DNA from: Aliiglaciecola lipolytica E3
GTDB taxonomy: Bacteria; Pseudomonadota; Gammaproteobacteria; Enterobacterales; Alteromonadaceae
Assembly: GCF_000314975.1 (NCBI RefSeq)
Contig: NZ_BAEN01000022.1
Location: 186,001 to 250,000 of the forward strand
Length of the DNA stretch: 64,000 nucleotides
Reading direction: 5' to 3'
Shown here: positions 39,057 to 48,648 of the stretch, in pieces
Layout: each line of letters starts with the position of its first letter
How positions within the stretch are numbered: the stretch's first letter is position 1
Position numbers and translations under genes: made by a program
Notes under the pieces: model-generated
Databases searched by the model: none
Told to the model about the DNA's origin: nothing
Seen by the model: the letters and a program-made list of their open reading frames with translations, nothing else

Positions 39057-39698
39057 TTAATTATTACTAAAAACAATTACTTGCCCAATTCTTGGATCGT
39101 AAATAAAACCGTTCCCTACCGTTCTATCAGTCGGCTCTACAGTACGGTTTTTAATCGTCTGGGTTAAGTAATAAAAGCATAAATCGTTGCCACCAGAACC
39201 AGTACCTTCACTGGCATTAGTAAAATATCTGAAGTCTTCAAAAGGACGATTATTCCAATCAGAAGAAATAGTTGGTGCACTTTGCATAATCAGATTAAAG
39301 ATACTTTCACAATCTAAGTTGTTCATATTGTCATCTTCACTGCTAGCATCATTACTTAACTGCCCCGTGGGATAACCTGAATCTTTATCAATACCCACTT
39401 GCACACCATCAATTACGATTGCTGTACTGTTAGTACCAAAATTTTCTTCTGGACGGCCTTCTAGTTCCCAAGCAGCCCTGACCAGACCTACCCCTGAAGC
39501 ATATCCACCAGCAACACCTTCAACTGTGGCATCTTCAGCATCTTTGGTTATATCTAACATTCGAGGTAAAGCGGTAGCGGCTAACAGCCCCAATACAATG
39601 ACCACGACTACCAGTTCGATGAGGGTAAAACCTCGCTGTTTTGTATTCATTATTAACTCACCCTTATGCTGAAAAGAGGTTTCTTTAAGCCTGTTCAT
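39057..39698 (-). CDS. mshB: MSHA pilin-like protein MshB
   Basis: A type IV pilin-like protein with FTLIELVVVVIVLGLLAATA, Glu +5 and the ALPRML segment. The start is ambiguous. The ATG at 39698 has an ideal AGGAGG 5 nt upstream and gives a 23-residue leader to the Gly, MNRLKETSFQHKGELIMNTKQRG. An internal ATG at 39650 (MNTKQRG) follows GGGTGAG and gives a conventional short leader. I list the long form because of its stronger ribosome site. The protein sits between mshF and mshA, as in Vibrio and Shewanella. Confidence 0.87.
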   Translation of the reverse strand: MNRLKETSFQHKGELIMNTKQRGFTLIELVVVVIVLGLLAATALPRMLDITKDAEDATVEGVAGGYASGVGLVRAAWELEGRPEENFGTNSTAIVIDGVQVGIDKDSGYPTGQLSNDASSEDDNMNNLDCESIFNLIMQSAPTISSDWNNRPFEDFRYFTNASEGTGSGGNDLCFYYLTQTIKNRTVEPTDRTVGNGFIYDPRIGQVIVFSNN

Positions 39699-39737
39699 AT
39701 CCACCTCCTAAGTTTTTTAATTTATATTTTTTGTTGA

Positions 39738-40268
39738 TCATTTTTTCAAAGCGCTCACGTGTCCATTGGCTATTTGATAATCAAAATACGGGCCTACCGA
39801 TAACCTAAATCGACATTTTGCATCGTCGATACTGTCTTCCGGATCACTATCACTGTAATAGTCCGCGTAGACCTTGAAGCCTTCTACAGTCATTGAAATA
39901 TTCAATATGGTCTGCCATAACTTGGCACACCCCTCTGTACTACCGATGGTTTTAGGATAACCATTTCGCCCCATTTCAATTGGCCGTCTATCTTTTTCAA
40001 CGGCTTGTCTATTGTCATCGGGACGGGATTCATAGTGCACTAGCACTATCATCCTTGGGCGACCTTCGGCTTGCCACTGCCAGTGCGAATTAGTCACACT
40101 TTGAGAAAATCGCTGTTGCAAATTTTCCATCGCTACATACTTCATATCAGGCGAGCTACTATTAAAATAAAAAATAAAACTAGTGATAATAGTGACAAAC
40201 ACTATTAACACGATTATTTTACCAAATAATTTACTGGTGCTTTCTTGCCCAGCCTGATTCTTATCCAA
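39738..40268 (-). CDS. mshF: MSHA biogenesis protein MshF
   Basis: A 176-residue bitopic membrane protein, assigned mainly by position between mshG and mshB. One N-terminal TM helix (about 16-34, IIVLIVFVTIITSFIFYF) is followed by a periplasmic domain with SHWQWQAEGRPRMIVL and GYPKTIGSTEGCAKLWQ. Two Cys are present. The family is poorly understood; it is thought to help pilus assembly at the inner membrane. Confidence 0.82.
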   Translation of the reverse strand: MDKNQAGQESTSKLFGKIIVLIVFVTIITSFIFYFNSSSPDMKYVAMENLQQRFSQSVTNSHWQWQAEGRPRMIVLVHYESRPDDNRQAVEKDRRPIEMGRNGYPKTIGSTEGCAKLWQTILNISMTVEGFKVYADYYSDSDPEDSIDDAKCRFRLSVGPYFDYQIANGHVSALKK

Positions 40269-40301
40269 TCTCGTTTCCTAATTTCACACTCTACTGATCT
40301 C

Positions 40302-41531
40302 TTAGCTACCTTTGTATGCGCCCATCATTTCCCACATCGGAGTAAAGATACCCAATGCTAAAATCAGAACCATGACCGCCACTATAACGATGAGTATAGG
40401 CTCAATTTTAGACGTTAGACTTTTCAAATCATAATCAACTTCACGTTCGTAGTAATCTGCTACTTCCGCTAACAATTCATCTACCCGACCAGTTTCTTCA
40501 CCTACAGTGATCATTTGCATAACCAACGGTGTAAATAAATTACTTGCATAAGCCACACGGGACAAACTTTCACCCTTTTCGATACTGCGACGCATATTCA
40601 AAATGCGTTCCGACATATATTTATTATCTACCGCATCAGCCACTAAGTTTAATGCAGCAGTCAACGGTACACCTGATACCAACATCATGGAAAAGCTGCG
40701 CGCAAAACGGCCTAACAAGGTGCGTTCGAGTACGCCTCCTACTACCGGCAACCTTAATTTGCGTTTATCCCATTTGTAACGACCTACATCGCTATTCAAG
40801 TAACGTGTCACGCCAAATATTATGCCGCCAATGACAATGAGCATAATCGGCCATTTAGTCACGAACATGTCAGACATACCAATTAAGAATCTCGTCATCA
40901 ATGGAAGTTCTGCATCAAACTTCCTGAACATATCGGCAAATACAGGAATAACAAATATGTTCATAACAACTAGTGCTGCGACTAACGCAATAATCACAAA
41001 CGTTGGATAGCGCATGGCCGACTTAACCTGTTTGCGCGTTTCCTGCTCGCGAATCAGATAATCTGATAGCTGTAGAAATGCTTCATCTAATTTACCGGTG
41101 TTTTCACCCACATGCACAACAGACACAAACAACTGGTTAAATATCTCTGGGTGTTGATGTAGAGCGGATGAGAATGTGCGGCCTCGCTCCAACTGTTCCA
41201 CTACATCATTTAATGCAACCGCCATGCGTTTCGAATTCGTTGTATCTGCTAAGCCGTTCACAGCGCGTAAAATTGGGATGCCTGAACGCGTAAGCGAATA
41301 CATTTGACGGGCAAAAATAACTAGATCTTCGAGACTGACATTCGGTGTAAAAAAATTAATTTCGTCGTTTTGTTTTTTCCCAGTACTTTGCTCAGTTGTT
41401 TCGTATATATTCAACGGAGTCACGTTACGACTCTGTAGCGTTTTGGCCGCAGTAGAAGCGTCAACAGCGTCAATCAAGCCGCTGGTTAATTCACCATTGG
41501 ATGTCCTGCCGGTGTAATTAAACTGAGCCAT
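40302..41531 (-). CDS. mshG: MSHA inner-membrane platform protein MshG
   Basis: A 409-residue PilC/GspF-family platform protein of the type IV pilus machine. It has two repeats of the T2SSF domain (about 70-195 and 270-395) and three membrane helices (about 170-195, 222-245, 375-400). Family motifs include FARQMYSLTRSGIPILRAV and FARSFSMMLVSGVPLTAALN. The N-terminus MAQFNYTGRTSNGE is typical. It overlaps mshE by 14 bp and should act with the MshE motor. Confidence 0.95.
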   Translation of the reverse strand: MAQFNYTGRTSNGELTSGLIDAVDASTAAKTLQSRNVTPLNIYETTEQSTGKKQNDEINFFTPNVSLEDLVIFARQMYSLTRSGIPILRAVNGLADTTNSKRMAVALNDVVEQLERGRTFSSALHQHPEIFNQLFVSVVHVGENTGKLDEAFLQLSDYLIREQETRKQVKSAMRYPTFVIIALVAALVVMNIFVIPVFADMFRKFDAELPLMTRFLIGMSDMFVTKWPIMLIVIGGIIFGVTRYLNSDVGRYKWDKRKLRLPVVGGVLERTLLGRFARSFSMMLVSGVPLTAALNLVADAVDNKYMSERILNMRRSIEKGESLSRVAYASNLFTPLVMQMITVGEETGRVDELLAEVADYYEREVDYDLKSLTSKIEPILIVIVAVMVLILALGIFTPMWEMMGAYKGS

Positions 41532-43290
41532 CTACTCCACCTTCTTTGTGTTCAGTTTCTTCTGGTGCGAGTTCACGGTCTACTTTGCCTTCACTATCCG
41601 CAACCATCTCAACCAATCGCAGTACTTCTTCTACTGTTGTAAAACCGAGCTTGGCATAGGACAAGGCCACTTTTGCCAAGGGTGAATAACCTGGGCTGTT
41701 TTGTGCGGCTTTGCTAAAGGCTACTGTATCTGAGCTTTTCAATGCATCCATCATTGGCTCTGTCATTTCTAACAATTCAAATACACCGAGTCGACCACGA
41801 TATCCCTTCTGATTACAAGATTGGCACCCTGCTCCTTTTTTGAACGTCGCTGTATTAGCAGTAGCGTCTATGTTTTTTAACCAAAACATTTCTTCTTCGT
41901 TTGGCGTATATTCAACCTGACAATTGTCGCAAATTCGGCGCACCAGTCGTTGCGCGATGATTGCCCTCAATGAACTGGCAACTAGATAGCCCGGCGCTCC
42001 CATATCAAGCAAACGAATCGCGCTGCTGATGGCGTCGTTTGTGTGCAACGTAGACAGTACTAAGTGACCAGTTAATGCACCACGCAAACCAATTTCGACG
42101 GTTTCAGTGTCACGCATCTCCCCCACCATAATAATATCGGGGTCTTGGCGAAGCGTAGTTCTAAGCACATTCGAAAAGGTTAAATCAATTTTATTATTGA
42201 TTTGCACCTGATTAATTCTGGGTAATCGATATTCAACCGGATCTTCTACGGTAATGATTTTAGTATCAGGTTTATTCAGTTCACTCATTGCGCCATATAA
42301 GGTTGTGGTTTTACCCGAACCGGTAGGCCCCGTGACCAAAATCATACCGTGTGGTCGTTGTAATAAAATCCGCAATCTACGTAATACAGGCCCTGGCATA
42401 CCTGTTTGGTCGAGCGTCAACAGACCAGCTGATTGGTCAAGCAAACGCATAACTACCGATTCGCCATTTTGCACCGGCATAGTAGATAAACGTACATCAA
42501 CTGTGTGACCTTTAATGCGCACCTGAGTTCTACCATCTTGGGGTAGACGCTTTTCGGAAATATCCAAACCAGACATTAGTTTTAATCGTAAAACCAACGC
42601 AGATGCAATATTCTTTTCTTTAATGATAGTTTCTTGCAATACGCCATCTACGCGTTGACGGATACGCAATAGCCCTTCGTCAGGCTCAATGTGTATATCC
42701 GAAGCTTTGGCTTGGACCGCATCTTCGAAGATCGATTGTAATAATCTAGCTACTGCAGTGTCTTGTTCAGACTCTAATCCGCTGGTGAAATCGAACTCAT
42801 CTTCATTTTGATACTCTTCTGCAAGTTCTTGTGCAAAAGATGCAATTTCTTCAGTTCTACGGTAAAAGCTATCATATGCGTCGAAGAGCTGGGCCTGAGA
42901 AACAACGGCCAACTTCAATGGTTTGGATAACAGTGCAGATAATGCATCAACGGCATTAATGTCAGCCGGATCACTCATCCCCACTAACAAATGATCTTCT
43001 TTGTCATCCAAAACAATTGCGCGATAGCGTCTTGCTTGTACTTCTGGAAGCAGTTTGACGCTTTCCGGTTGTACACGATATTCAGGAATATTAATCAGCG
43101 GTACGTTTAAATGCTGAGATAAAAACGTCAGTAGTTCATGCTCAGAAACAAATTTCTGTTCAACCAGCACAGCACCCAACTTGCGGCCTGATTCACGTTG
43201 CGCTGACAACGCCTGCATAAGTTGTTCTTCGGTTATAATGTTGTTTTGAACCAACAAATCACCTAAACGTATTTTAGCTTTAGGCTGCAT
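41518..43290 (-). CDS. mshE: MSHA extension ATPase MshE
   Basis: A 590-residue GspE/PilB-type assembly motor. The N-terminal MshEN domain has two tandem motifs of about 24 residues, starting at RLGDLLVQNNIITEEQL and KLGAVLVEQKFVSEHEL, the c-di-GMP-binding type shown for Vibrio MshE. The ATPase core has Walker A GPTGSGKTTTL, an Asp box, a Walker B region RQDPDIIMVGEMRD and a His box. A CxxC pair (CDNCQ and CQSCNQKG) forms the zinc site. The start overlaps the mshN stop by one base, and the end overlaps mshG. Confidence 0.96.
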   Translation of the reverse strand: MQPKAKIRLGDLLVQNNIITEEQLMQALSAQRESGRKLGAVLVEQKFVSEHELLTFLSQHLNVPLINIPEYRVQPESVKLLPEVQARRYRAIVLDDKEDHLLVGMSDPADINAVDALSALLSKPLKLAVVSQAQLFDAYDSFYRRTEEIASFAQELAEEYQNEDEFDFTSGLESEQDTAVARLLQSIFEDAVQAKASDIHIEPDEGLLRIRQRVDGVLQETIIKEKNIASALVLRLKLMSGLDISEKRLPQDGRTQVRIKGHTVDVRLSTMPVQNGESVVMRLLDQSAGLLTLDQTGMPGPVLRRLRILLQRPHGMILVTGPTGSGKTTTLYGAMSELNKPDTKIITVEDPVEYRLPRINQVQINNKIDLTFSNVLRTTLRQDPDIIMVGEMRDTETVEIGLRGALTGHLVLSTLHTNDAISSAIRLLDMGAPGYLVASSLRAIIAQRLVRRICDNCQVEYTPNEEEMFWLKNIDATANTATFKKGAGCQSCNQKGYRGRLGVFELLEMTEPMMDALKSSDTVAFSKAAQNSPGYSPLAKVALSYAKLGFTTVEEVLRLVEMVADSEGKVDRELAPEETEHKEGGVDGSV

Positions 43291-44471
43291 TATTTAACCT
43301 CTGCCAAATAGCGTATTCTTTGCTCAACAAATTCTTCAACCTCAACGGACATTTGGGATAATTGTTTAACATGCTGATAAGCGTCCAACGCTGCCACCAT
43401 GTTACCTAGTCGTTCTTCGACTACTGCTAAACCAAGCCACCATTTTGCGTTAGCGGATTGGCTTTTTACTAACTGTTGATAATCCAATTTAGCTTGCTCA
43501 AATCGCTCTACTTTCTGTGCCAACGCCGCTCGATAAGCAATGTAATCTGGCGATTGATAGGCTGAAACCGGGTGGCTTAAAAGAAGCTCAAATCCTTGCA
43601 TTGGTTTTTTTGCTTGCTCGTAAAGCTTGGCCTGCATAATTCGCAGCTCTACATTGCCGGGATACAAAATAATTCCCCGCTCTAGTACCTCATTTGCGCG
43701 ACTGTGATTACCTTGAGCAAACAGCATAGCTGCCAGTCTTTTTCTTGCCGAAGTATTCTCAGGAGTCACATTAACCAACTGGTTTAACAGTTTGATTGCG
43801 CTTTGTTCATCTCCGCGTTTTAACGCTAGTTGAACTTGTTGTTTCAATTCATCTTTGTTTAACGGTTTGTCACTAGATTTAATTTCAAAAGAGCCTTCCT
43901 CGGAATCTAGTTGCAACGCTTGTTTCGATGTCACTTGTTTAAAAGCGGGCACATTATTATCAATCTGCGCTTCGTTTTTTAACCCTAAGTTGTTTTCAGA
44001 ATCTGCTCGTTGCTGATTTTGTTCAACAGCTTGCACAAGCTCAGTATCTGCCGGTTGTAATGTCTGCTTCTGCTGATTAATATCCTGCAAGTCACGGGGC
44101 ACTTGCGTATTCGCATTTTCATCCGAAATGGGTTTTTGATCATATTTAGCCAACTCGCTTGAGACTTCTAATTTAGATGTATTAACCTGACTAGATTCTA
44201 TATTGTTATCTTTTTCTATCTTACTTTCCGGTTGTAGCTGCGGCTTTTCAGTAGAAACTACGAATTCTTCAACTTGATTAGAAGAATTATTGTAAAGCCA
44301 GAGAGCGTCTTTATAGAACCAAACTGCGCCAGCAAACAACAGCACCACGAGCAATATATAAATGCTACGCAAGGATACTTTTTTGCCATTTTCAGGCTGA
44401 TAATCTGCTGAGTAGTCTGGTTTAGCTTTACGATCTTCTAGATCTTGCAGCATTTTATTGACGACACTCAT
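43290..44471 (-). CDS. mshN: MSHA biogenesis protein MshN
   Basis: About 393 residues from the ATG at 44471 (MSVVNKMLQDLEDRK), which is preferred over a longer frame. One TM helix (about 33-52, SIYILLVVLLFAGAVWFY) follows a short cytoplasmic segment. Then comes a Gln/Glu/Asn-rich linker (to about 210) and a TPR domain (about 215-390) with repeats such as GDEQSAIKLLNQLVNVTPEN. It probably acts as a periplasmic scaffold for the secretin or pilus machine. It overlaps mshM by 4 bp. Confidence 0.9.
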   Translation of the reverse strand: MSVVNKMLQDLEDRKAKPDYSADYQPENGKKVSLRSIYILLVVLLFAGAVWFYKDALWLYNNSSNQVEEFVVSTEKPQLQPESKIEKDNNIESSQVNTSKLEVSSELAKYDQKPISDENANTQVPRDLQDINQQKQTLQPADTELVQAVEQNQQRADSENNLGLKNEAQIDNNVPAFKQVTSKQALQLDSEEGSFEIKSSDKPLNKDELKQQVQLALKRGDEQSAIKLLNQLVNVTPENTSARKRLAAMLFAQGNHSRANEVLERGIILYPGNVELRIMQAKLYEQAKKPMQGFELLLSHPVSAYQSPDYIAYRAALAQKVERFEQAKLDYQQLVKSQSANAKWWLGLAVVEERLGNMVAALDAYQHVKQLSQMSVEVEEFVEQRIRYLAEVK

Positions 44472-45373
44472 AGCAGCCAACTCTCGTAAGCGAATGTCGC
44501 CGCCAGTGCTAATAATATAATGCATGCAATGATAACAATTAATCGCATGTGACTATTCGGCAAAAGTGCAGCTTCCGTATCCTGTATGGCTAGATTCACA
44601 TGTTGAATCGTGACTTCTTTTTTACCTTCACCGTATGCCAACATCAGAGACTTATGGCACAACACATTGACAATTCTTGGCGTTCCTTTACTCGCTTTGA
44701 ATAACCGCTCACAACATTTCCGATTAAACAACTCACGTCCTTTATAACCCGCCACTGCCATACGATGACGCACATATTGAAAAACTTGGTCGGCATCCAT
44801 CAAGCGCAGAGTATAAGAAAACGTGATTCGCTGTTTTAATTGCCGTAATTCAGGTAAGGCGAGCTTTTGGTCTAATTCAGGTTGACCAAATAATAATACT
44901 TGTAATAACTTTCTGGATTCAGTTTCAAGGTTAGTCATTAACCTTAATGCTTCAATACTCTCCAATGGCAACGCTTGCGCTTCATCGATTATAAGAACTA
45001 CACCTTTATTTTGCTGATGTATATGAATCAAGCGCTGTTGAATACGATGAGTAAATTCTTGCTGATCTGAATGATCCGTTAGAGCGACATTAAGCTCATT
45101 TGCCACAGCCCTACGCAGTTCAGCAGGACTCAAAAATGGATTGGGAATGTAAGCGGTAACAAAATCGCCGGGTAACTCATTTAATAATTTACGGCAAATT
45201 AAAGTTTTTCCTGTACCCACTTCCCCCGTTACTTTGATAAAACCTTCACCAGTCTTAAGGGCAGTAAGAAGCACAGCTAATGCTTCTTTATGACTTGGTA
45301 AGCCAAAGAAGTAACTGGTATTCGGTGTTAACGTAAACGGCAATTCCTTTATACCGTAATGGTACAGGTACAT
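44468..45373 (-). CDS. mshM: MSHA biogenesis ATPase MshM
   Basis: A 301-residue ExeA/GspA-type AAA ATPase. The family start MYLYHYGIKELPFTLTPN is given by the ATG at 45373. Walker A is TGEVGTGKTLICRK and Walker B is VVLIIDEAQALPL. A single C-terminal TM helix (about 278-295, LIVIIACIILLALAATFA) anchors it. ExeA relatives work with peptidoglycan and the secretin. It lies 4 bp after mshL and overlaps mshN by 4 bp. Confidence 0.94.
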   Translation of the reverse strand: MYLYHYGIKELPFTLTPNTSYFFGLPSHKEALAVLLTALKTGEGFIKVTGEVGTGKTLICRKLLNELPGDFVTAYIPNPFLSPAELRRAVANELNVALTDHSDQQEFTHRIQQRLIHIHQQNKGVVLIIDEAQALPLESIEALRLMTNLETESRKLLQVLLFGQPELDQKLALPELRQLKQRITFSYTLRLMDADQVFQYVRHRMAVAGYKGRELFNRKCCERLFKASKGTPRIVNVLCHKSLMLAYGEGKKEVTIQHVNLAIQDTEAALLPNSHMRLIVIIACIILLALAATFAYESWLL

Positions 45374-45377
45374 AGTG

Positions 45378-47039
45378 TTATTCCACGTATAACCAATCAG
45401 CCATTTGGTCACGACTTTGTTTTAGCTGTTGTTTCCAGGTGTTTGCATCAACCACAGTAGGTTTAAGTAAAATAACCAATTCTTTTTTGGTTTCTACATC
45501 ATTTTTACTTTTGAATAAGTTACCTAATAACGGGATATCGCCTAGTAACGGAGTTTTAGAATCTTTTTCAGAAATCATCGATTGCATTAAACCGCCAATC
45601 ACAACGATTTCACCCGAGTTTGCGTGAATCACTGTGTCAGATTCACGAATATTGCTTTGTGCTAAAGGTAAAACAAACCGCTCTTCATTAAGTGTGATAA
45701 CTTTTTCTTGCTCTTCGGTTTCAATAACGGAAGGATGTACATGCAACAACACACCGCCCTTGTCATCTATTTGCGGTGTCACATCCAATGCGATACCCGA
45801 AAAGAATGGCGTTAGTTCGATATTCGGTGTCACTGTCGTCGAGCCGGAGGTAATCGTATTTTGATTTGATACTTCAGTTACAAAATATTCATCATCACCG
45901 ACTTTTATCACCGCTTTTTGATTATTAGTTGCCGTGACCCTTGGACTAGAAAGCACCTGCACATTTCCCTGAGTTTCTAACAATGTCAGAACACCGGAAA
46001 AGTCTTCATTTAAAAACGATAAGCTCGTTACATTGCCAATGGCGGCACTTATCTGATTGCCAAAATTACCTGCCGTTGTAGAGAAATTTACCTGTGTACT
46101 ACTATTGCTACTGTTAGCAATTTGATTCCAATTAATACCTTGTTGATATTCGTCACTTAACGAAACTTCAATAATTCTCGCTTCAAGCACAACCTGACGT
46201 TTTACGATTTCTTCCGACACCTTCAGATAATCTTTAACACTTCGAATCTCTGAGGGCATTGCTCGTACAGTTACTAATCCTGCTTGTGGCGTTACCATGA
46301 CCATTCGGCCATCCTGAAGCCCAATCATCGATTGCAATGTTTCTTTTAGATCTTTCCAAAAGTCGGTTTCAGTACGAGTGCTGATATTGGTGCCATTGAT
46401 ATTGTTGTTATTTTGTCCACCCCCCAAATTATTGCCATTGGTTGAGTTTCCACTGAAGTTATTGACACCATTGTTTCCACCACTATTTTGGTTACCTTCA
46501 GTTTGCGAGACACCACCAGATGAAATACTTGTTTGTGTCGCACCGTCACGTTGCATCAATAGATAATTTACTGGGAAGGTTTCTGTGCGCATGCCAGATG
46601 GAAAAACGCGAAAGATCTGATCGAACCTTTTTACTTCATAACCATACAATTCAGAGACTAATTCAAATACTTGCTCTAACGAGACTTGCTTTAAACTTAG
46701 TGAAATAGCACCACTTACTTCAGGATGAATTGCTACGCTATAAGGAGTATCTTCAACTAAACCAGCAAAAAAGCTCACTGCATCTACTGCTTTTGCATTG
46801 ATATCGTATTTTTCTTCTGCAAATAACGGATCATCATTTACCGACTGACCTGGTAAAAGCGCTTGGCTCACTGCATCCGGCAATACATCAAGCGGAGCAC
46901 TTTGCTTATTTTGCATAGCTTCTACCTGCTGCTCCATAGCTTTATCTATGGACTTTTGAGCAGGTCCGGTTTCTGAAGTTGATTGGCAGCCAAATAAAGT
47001 CAATGCCATTCCCAAAAGTAAAATTTGCTTAGAAGTCAT
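45378..47039 (-). CDS. mshL: MSHA outer-membrane secretin MshL
   Basis: A 553-residue secretin through which the pilus leaves the cell. The N-terminus has a lipobox, LLLGMALTLFGCQS, so it is a lipoprotein. An N-domain (about 75-155) is followed by an Asn/Gly-rich linker (about 178-225) and the secretin core. Core motifs are VLSSPRVTATNNQKAVIKVG and SGEIVVIGGLMQ, with TPLLGDIPLLGNLFK at the end. The poly-Asn/Gly linker is longer than in many secretins. It overlaps mshK by 11 bp. Confidence 0.95.
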   Translation of the reverse strand: MTSKQILLLGMALTLFGCQSTSETGPAQKSIDKAMEQQVEAMQNKQSAPLDVLPDAVSQALLPGQSVNDDPLFAEEKYDINAKAVDAVSFFAGLVEDTPYSVAIHPEVSGAISLSLKQVSLEQVFELVSELYGYEVKRFDQIFRVFPSGMRTETFPVNYLLMQRDGATQTSISSGGVSQTEGNQNSGGNNGVNNFSGNSTNGNNLGGGQNNNNINGTNISTRTETDFWKDLKETLQSMIGLQDGRMVMVTPQAGLVTVRAMPSEIRSVKDYLKVSEEIVKRQVVLEARIIEVSLSDEYQQGINWNQIANSSNSSTQVNFSTTAGNFGNQISAAIGNVTSLSFLNEDFSGVLTLLETQGNVQVLSSPRVTATNNQKAVIKVGDDEYFVTEVSNQNTITSGSTTVTPNIELTPFFSGIALDVTPQIDDKGGVLLHVHPSVIETEEQEKVITLNEERFVLPLAQSNIRESDTVIHANSGEIVVIGGLMQSMISEKDSKTPLLGDIPLLGNLFKSKNDVETKKELVILLKPTVVDANTWKQQLKQSRDQMADWLYVE

Positions 47040-47376
47040 TCGATGCGTCTTTTTTAATTGAATACTGATTTAATAATAATTCGGTTTCTCGTCCATCTAC
47101 TACTAGAACGACCCCGTCTTTATGAATCTTTTTAACTTGGTTTCCTTTCCAACTTTGTCCTTCTAACACTGATTCACCATTAATAACGGCAATCTTACTG
47201 GTGTTTTTGATGAACACGGCGGATAGCACTATTGGTGCAGCTCCCGTTTCTCCTAGTTCGGTTTTGCCCAACCCTAGAATACCGACGCCTTTAGGTTTTG
47301 TCGGATCAACAGGTTGCTGAGCACCTATTGCGAAAGAAGCAACTAATCCCGCGTACAGCACGAATTTACGAATCAT
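47029..47376 (-). CDS. mshK: MSHA biogenesis protein MshK
   Basis: A 115-residue exported protein with signal peptide MIRKFVLYAGLVASFAIGAQ. The mature start QPVDPTKPKGV and the strand-rich IVLSAVFIKNTSKIAVINGESVLEGQ resemble PilP/GspC-like pilotin or periplasmic link proteins. It overlaps mshL and mshJ by 11 bp each. It probably links the inner-membrane MshI/J complex to the MshL secretin, inferred from the PilP analogy. Confidence 0.85.
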   Translation of the reverse strand: MIRKFVLYAGLVASFAIGAQQPVDPTKPKGVGILGLGKTELGETGAAPIVLSAVFIKNTSKIAVINGESVLEGQSWKGNQVKKIHKDGVVLVVDGRETELLLNQYSIKKDASNDF

Positions 47377-48046
47377 TACTAACTCCTATAAACGCGCGAC
47401 TAGTACTTAATGTATAAATTTCTATTTGCACAAGTGCATCAGGATATTCTTCAACTGTATAGGCAAACTTTTTCCAATAAAATTGATAGGGTAGCGCTTC
47501 CACTTTTTGAAGGTATTTTTGAATCTCAAAGTAGCCACCTTCTAACGTCATTTGTACGCCGTGTTGATACAAATTGACGTCGGTTAAATCTTGCTTTTCC
47601 TCCAACTTCAGTAAAGGCGTTGGCGCAATAGAATGCATTTCTATTAGTTTAAGATCATCAGATTGGGTGAATATTTGTTCAAGCAGCCTTGGCATTTGTG
47701 TCGCTGGTACTAAATTTTTGGTTTGCGTATTTAACGACTTATCTGCCTCATCTATTTGCTGGTTTACTCGTTGTAAACGGGCTTTTATAGCGGCATCTGG
47801 ATCTTCTTGCAATGCTTCTTCGAGCAAGGCAATTTTCACATCTAAATTAGACACTTCATTCGCTTGACGCTGCAACTCCATTTTATCCAAATCCCATTTT
47901 TTCAGAACCGGCTCAACTATCAAAACAAAGCCACCTAAAAGTATTAATGCTAAAACAGCCGCTATTGACAACCCTCTTTCGCGAGTCGTGAGCGCAGAAA
48001 ATTTTGTCAGTAAATTAGTATATTGAGTTTCTAAAGACTGACTCAT
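47366..48046 (-). CDS. mshJ: MSHA biogenesis protein MshJ
   Basis: A 226-residue bitopic membrane protein of PilO/GspM type. A cytoplasmic start with RERGL is followed by a TM helix (about 29-46, AAVLALILLGGFVLIVEP). A coiled coil follows (about 55-105), then a ferredoxin-like periplasmic domain. The start overlaps the upstream PilN-like gene by 4 bp and the end overlaps mshK by 11 bp. Confidence 0.88.
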   Translation of the reverse strand: MSQSLETQYTNLLTKFSALTTRERGLSIAAVLALILLGGFVLIVEPVLKKWDLDKMELQRQANEVSNLDVKIALLEEALQEDPDAAIKARLQRVNQQIDEADKSLNTQTKNLVPATQMPRLLEQIFTQSDDLKLIEMHSIAPTPLLKLEEKQDLTDVNLYQHGVQMTLEGGYFEIQKYLQKVEALPYQFYWKKFAYTVEEYPDALVQIEIYTLSTSRAFIGVSNDS

Positions 48047-48648
48047 TGCCCACTCCGTTTAATATCATCTAAATTAGAGCTGAGAATAAACTGCAATTGC
48101 TGTTGTTCATTACGAAACATTTTGGTGCCCGCAAATTCGGTGTTGGCAAAATAATTTGCTTGATTTAGCTGTGTCACCCATTGAGGCAGTGCTTTAGAAT
48201 CGGTGGTTGTACCTTCCAAATAGAGACTACGTTCATCCAACAAAATATTCGTTAGCCACAGATTATTGTGATGGTTATTGGCAAGATCTAACATTAGATT
48301 GGAAAAGCCATTACTTCGTTGAGTTTTACGATCGTCCAGTTCTTCTAAAATAGTTAACTTCATAGCGAGCTCTTGTTGATGTTTCTCAACCTTGGCCACA
48401 ATCGAGGCATCTTGGGTACGAGCATCTTTTGCTTCTATCAAGGTTTGAACAAGCTCTTTTTTCTGCGAGATTTGCACGAGTAGGTTATCAATTTGATTTT
48501 CTACATTTGACTGCTGTTTATCTGCCCAAAACCAAGCCACCACTATGATTACGATGGACAGCAATGCCATCACTAATAAAAAATTCAAATTGAGAAGTAT
48601 GATTCTGGATTTAAGGTCTTCTCTATAAAAATTGATTCTAGATTTCAT
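48043..48648 (-). CDS. mshI2: MSHA biogenesis protein MshI2 (PilN-like)
   Basis: About 201 residues from the ATG at 48648 (MKSRINFYREDLKSR). A short cytoplasmic start resembling PilN (INFYRE, a PilM-binding motif) precedes one TM helix (about 20-40, LLNLNFLLVMALLSIVIIVV). A coiled coil and a periplasmic domain follow. It overlaps the PilM-like gene by 11 bp and mshJ by 4 bp. Symbols in this family vary between species. Confidence 0.85.
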   Translation of the reverse strand: MKSRINFYREDLKSRIILLNLNFLLVMALLSIVIIVVAWFWADKQQSNVENQIDNLLVQISQKKELVQTLIEAKDARTQDASIVAKVEKHQQELAMKLTILEELDDRKTQRSNGFSNLMLDLANNHHNNLWLTNILLDERSLYLEGTTTDSKALPQWVTQLNQANYFANTEFAGTKMFRNEQQQLQFILSSNLDDIKRSGQ

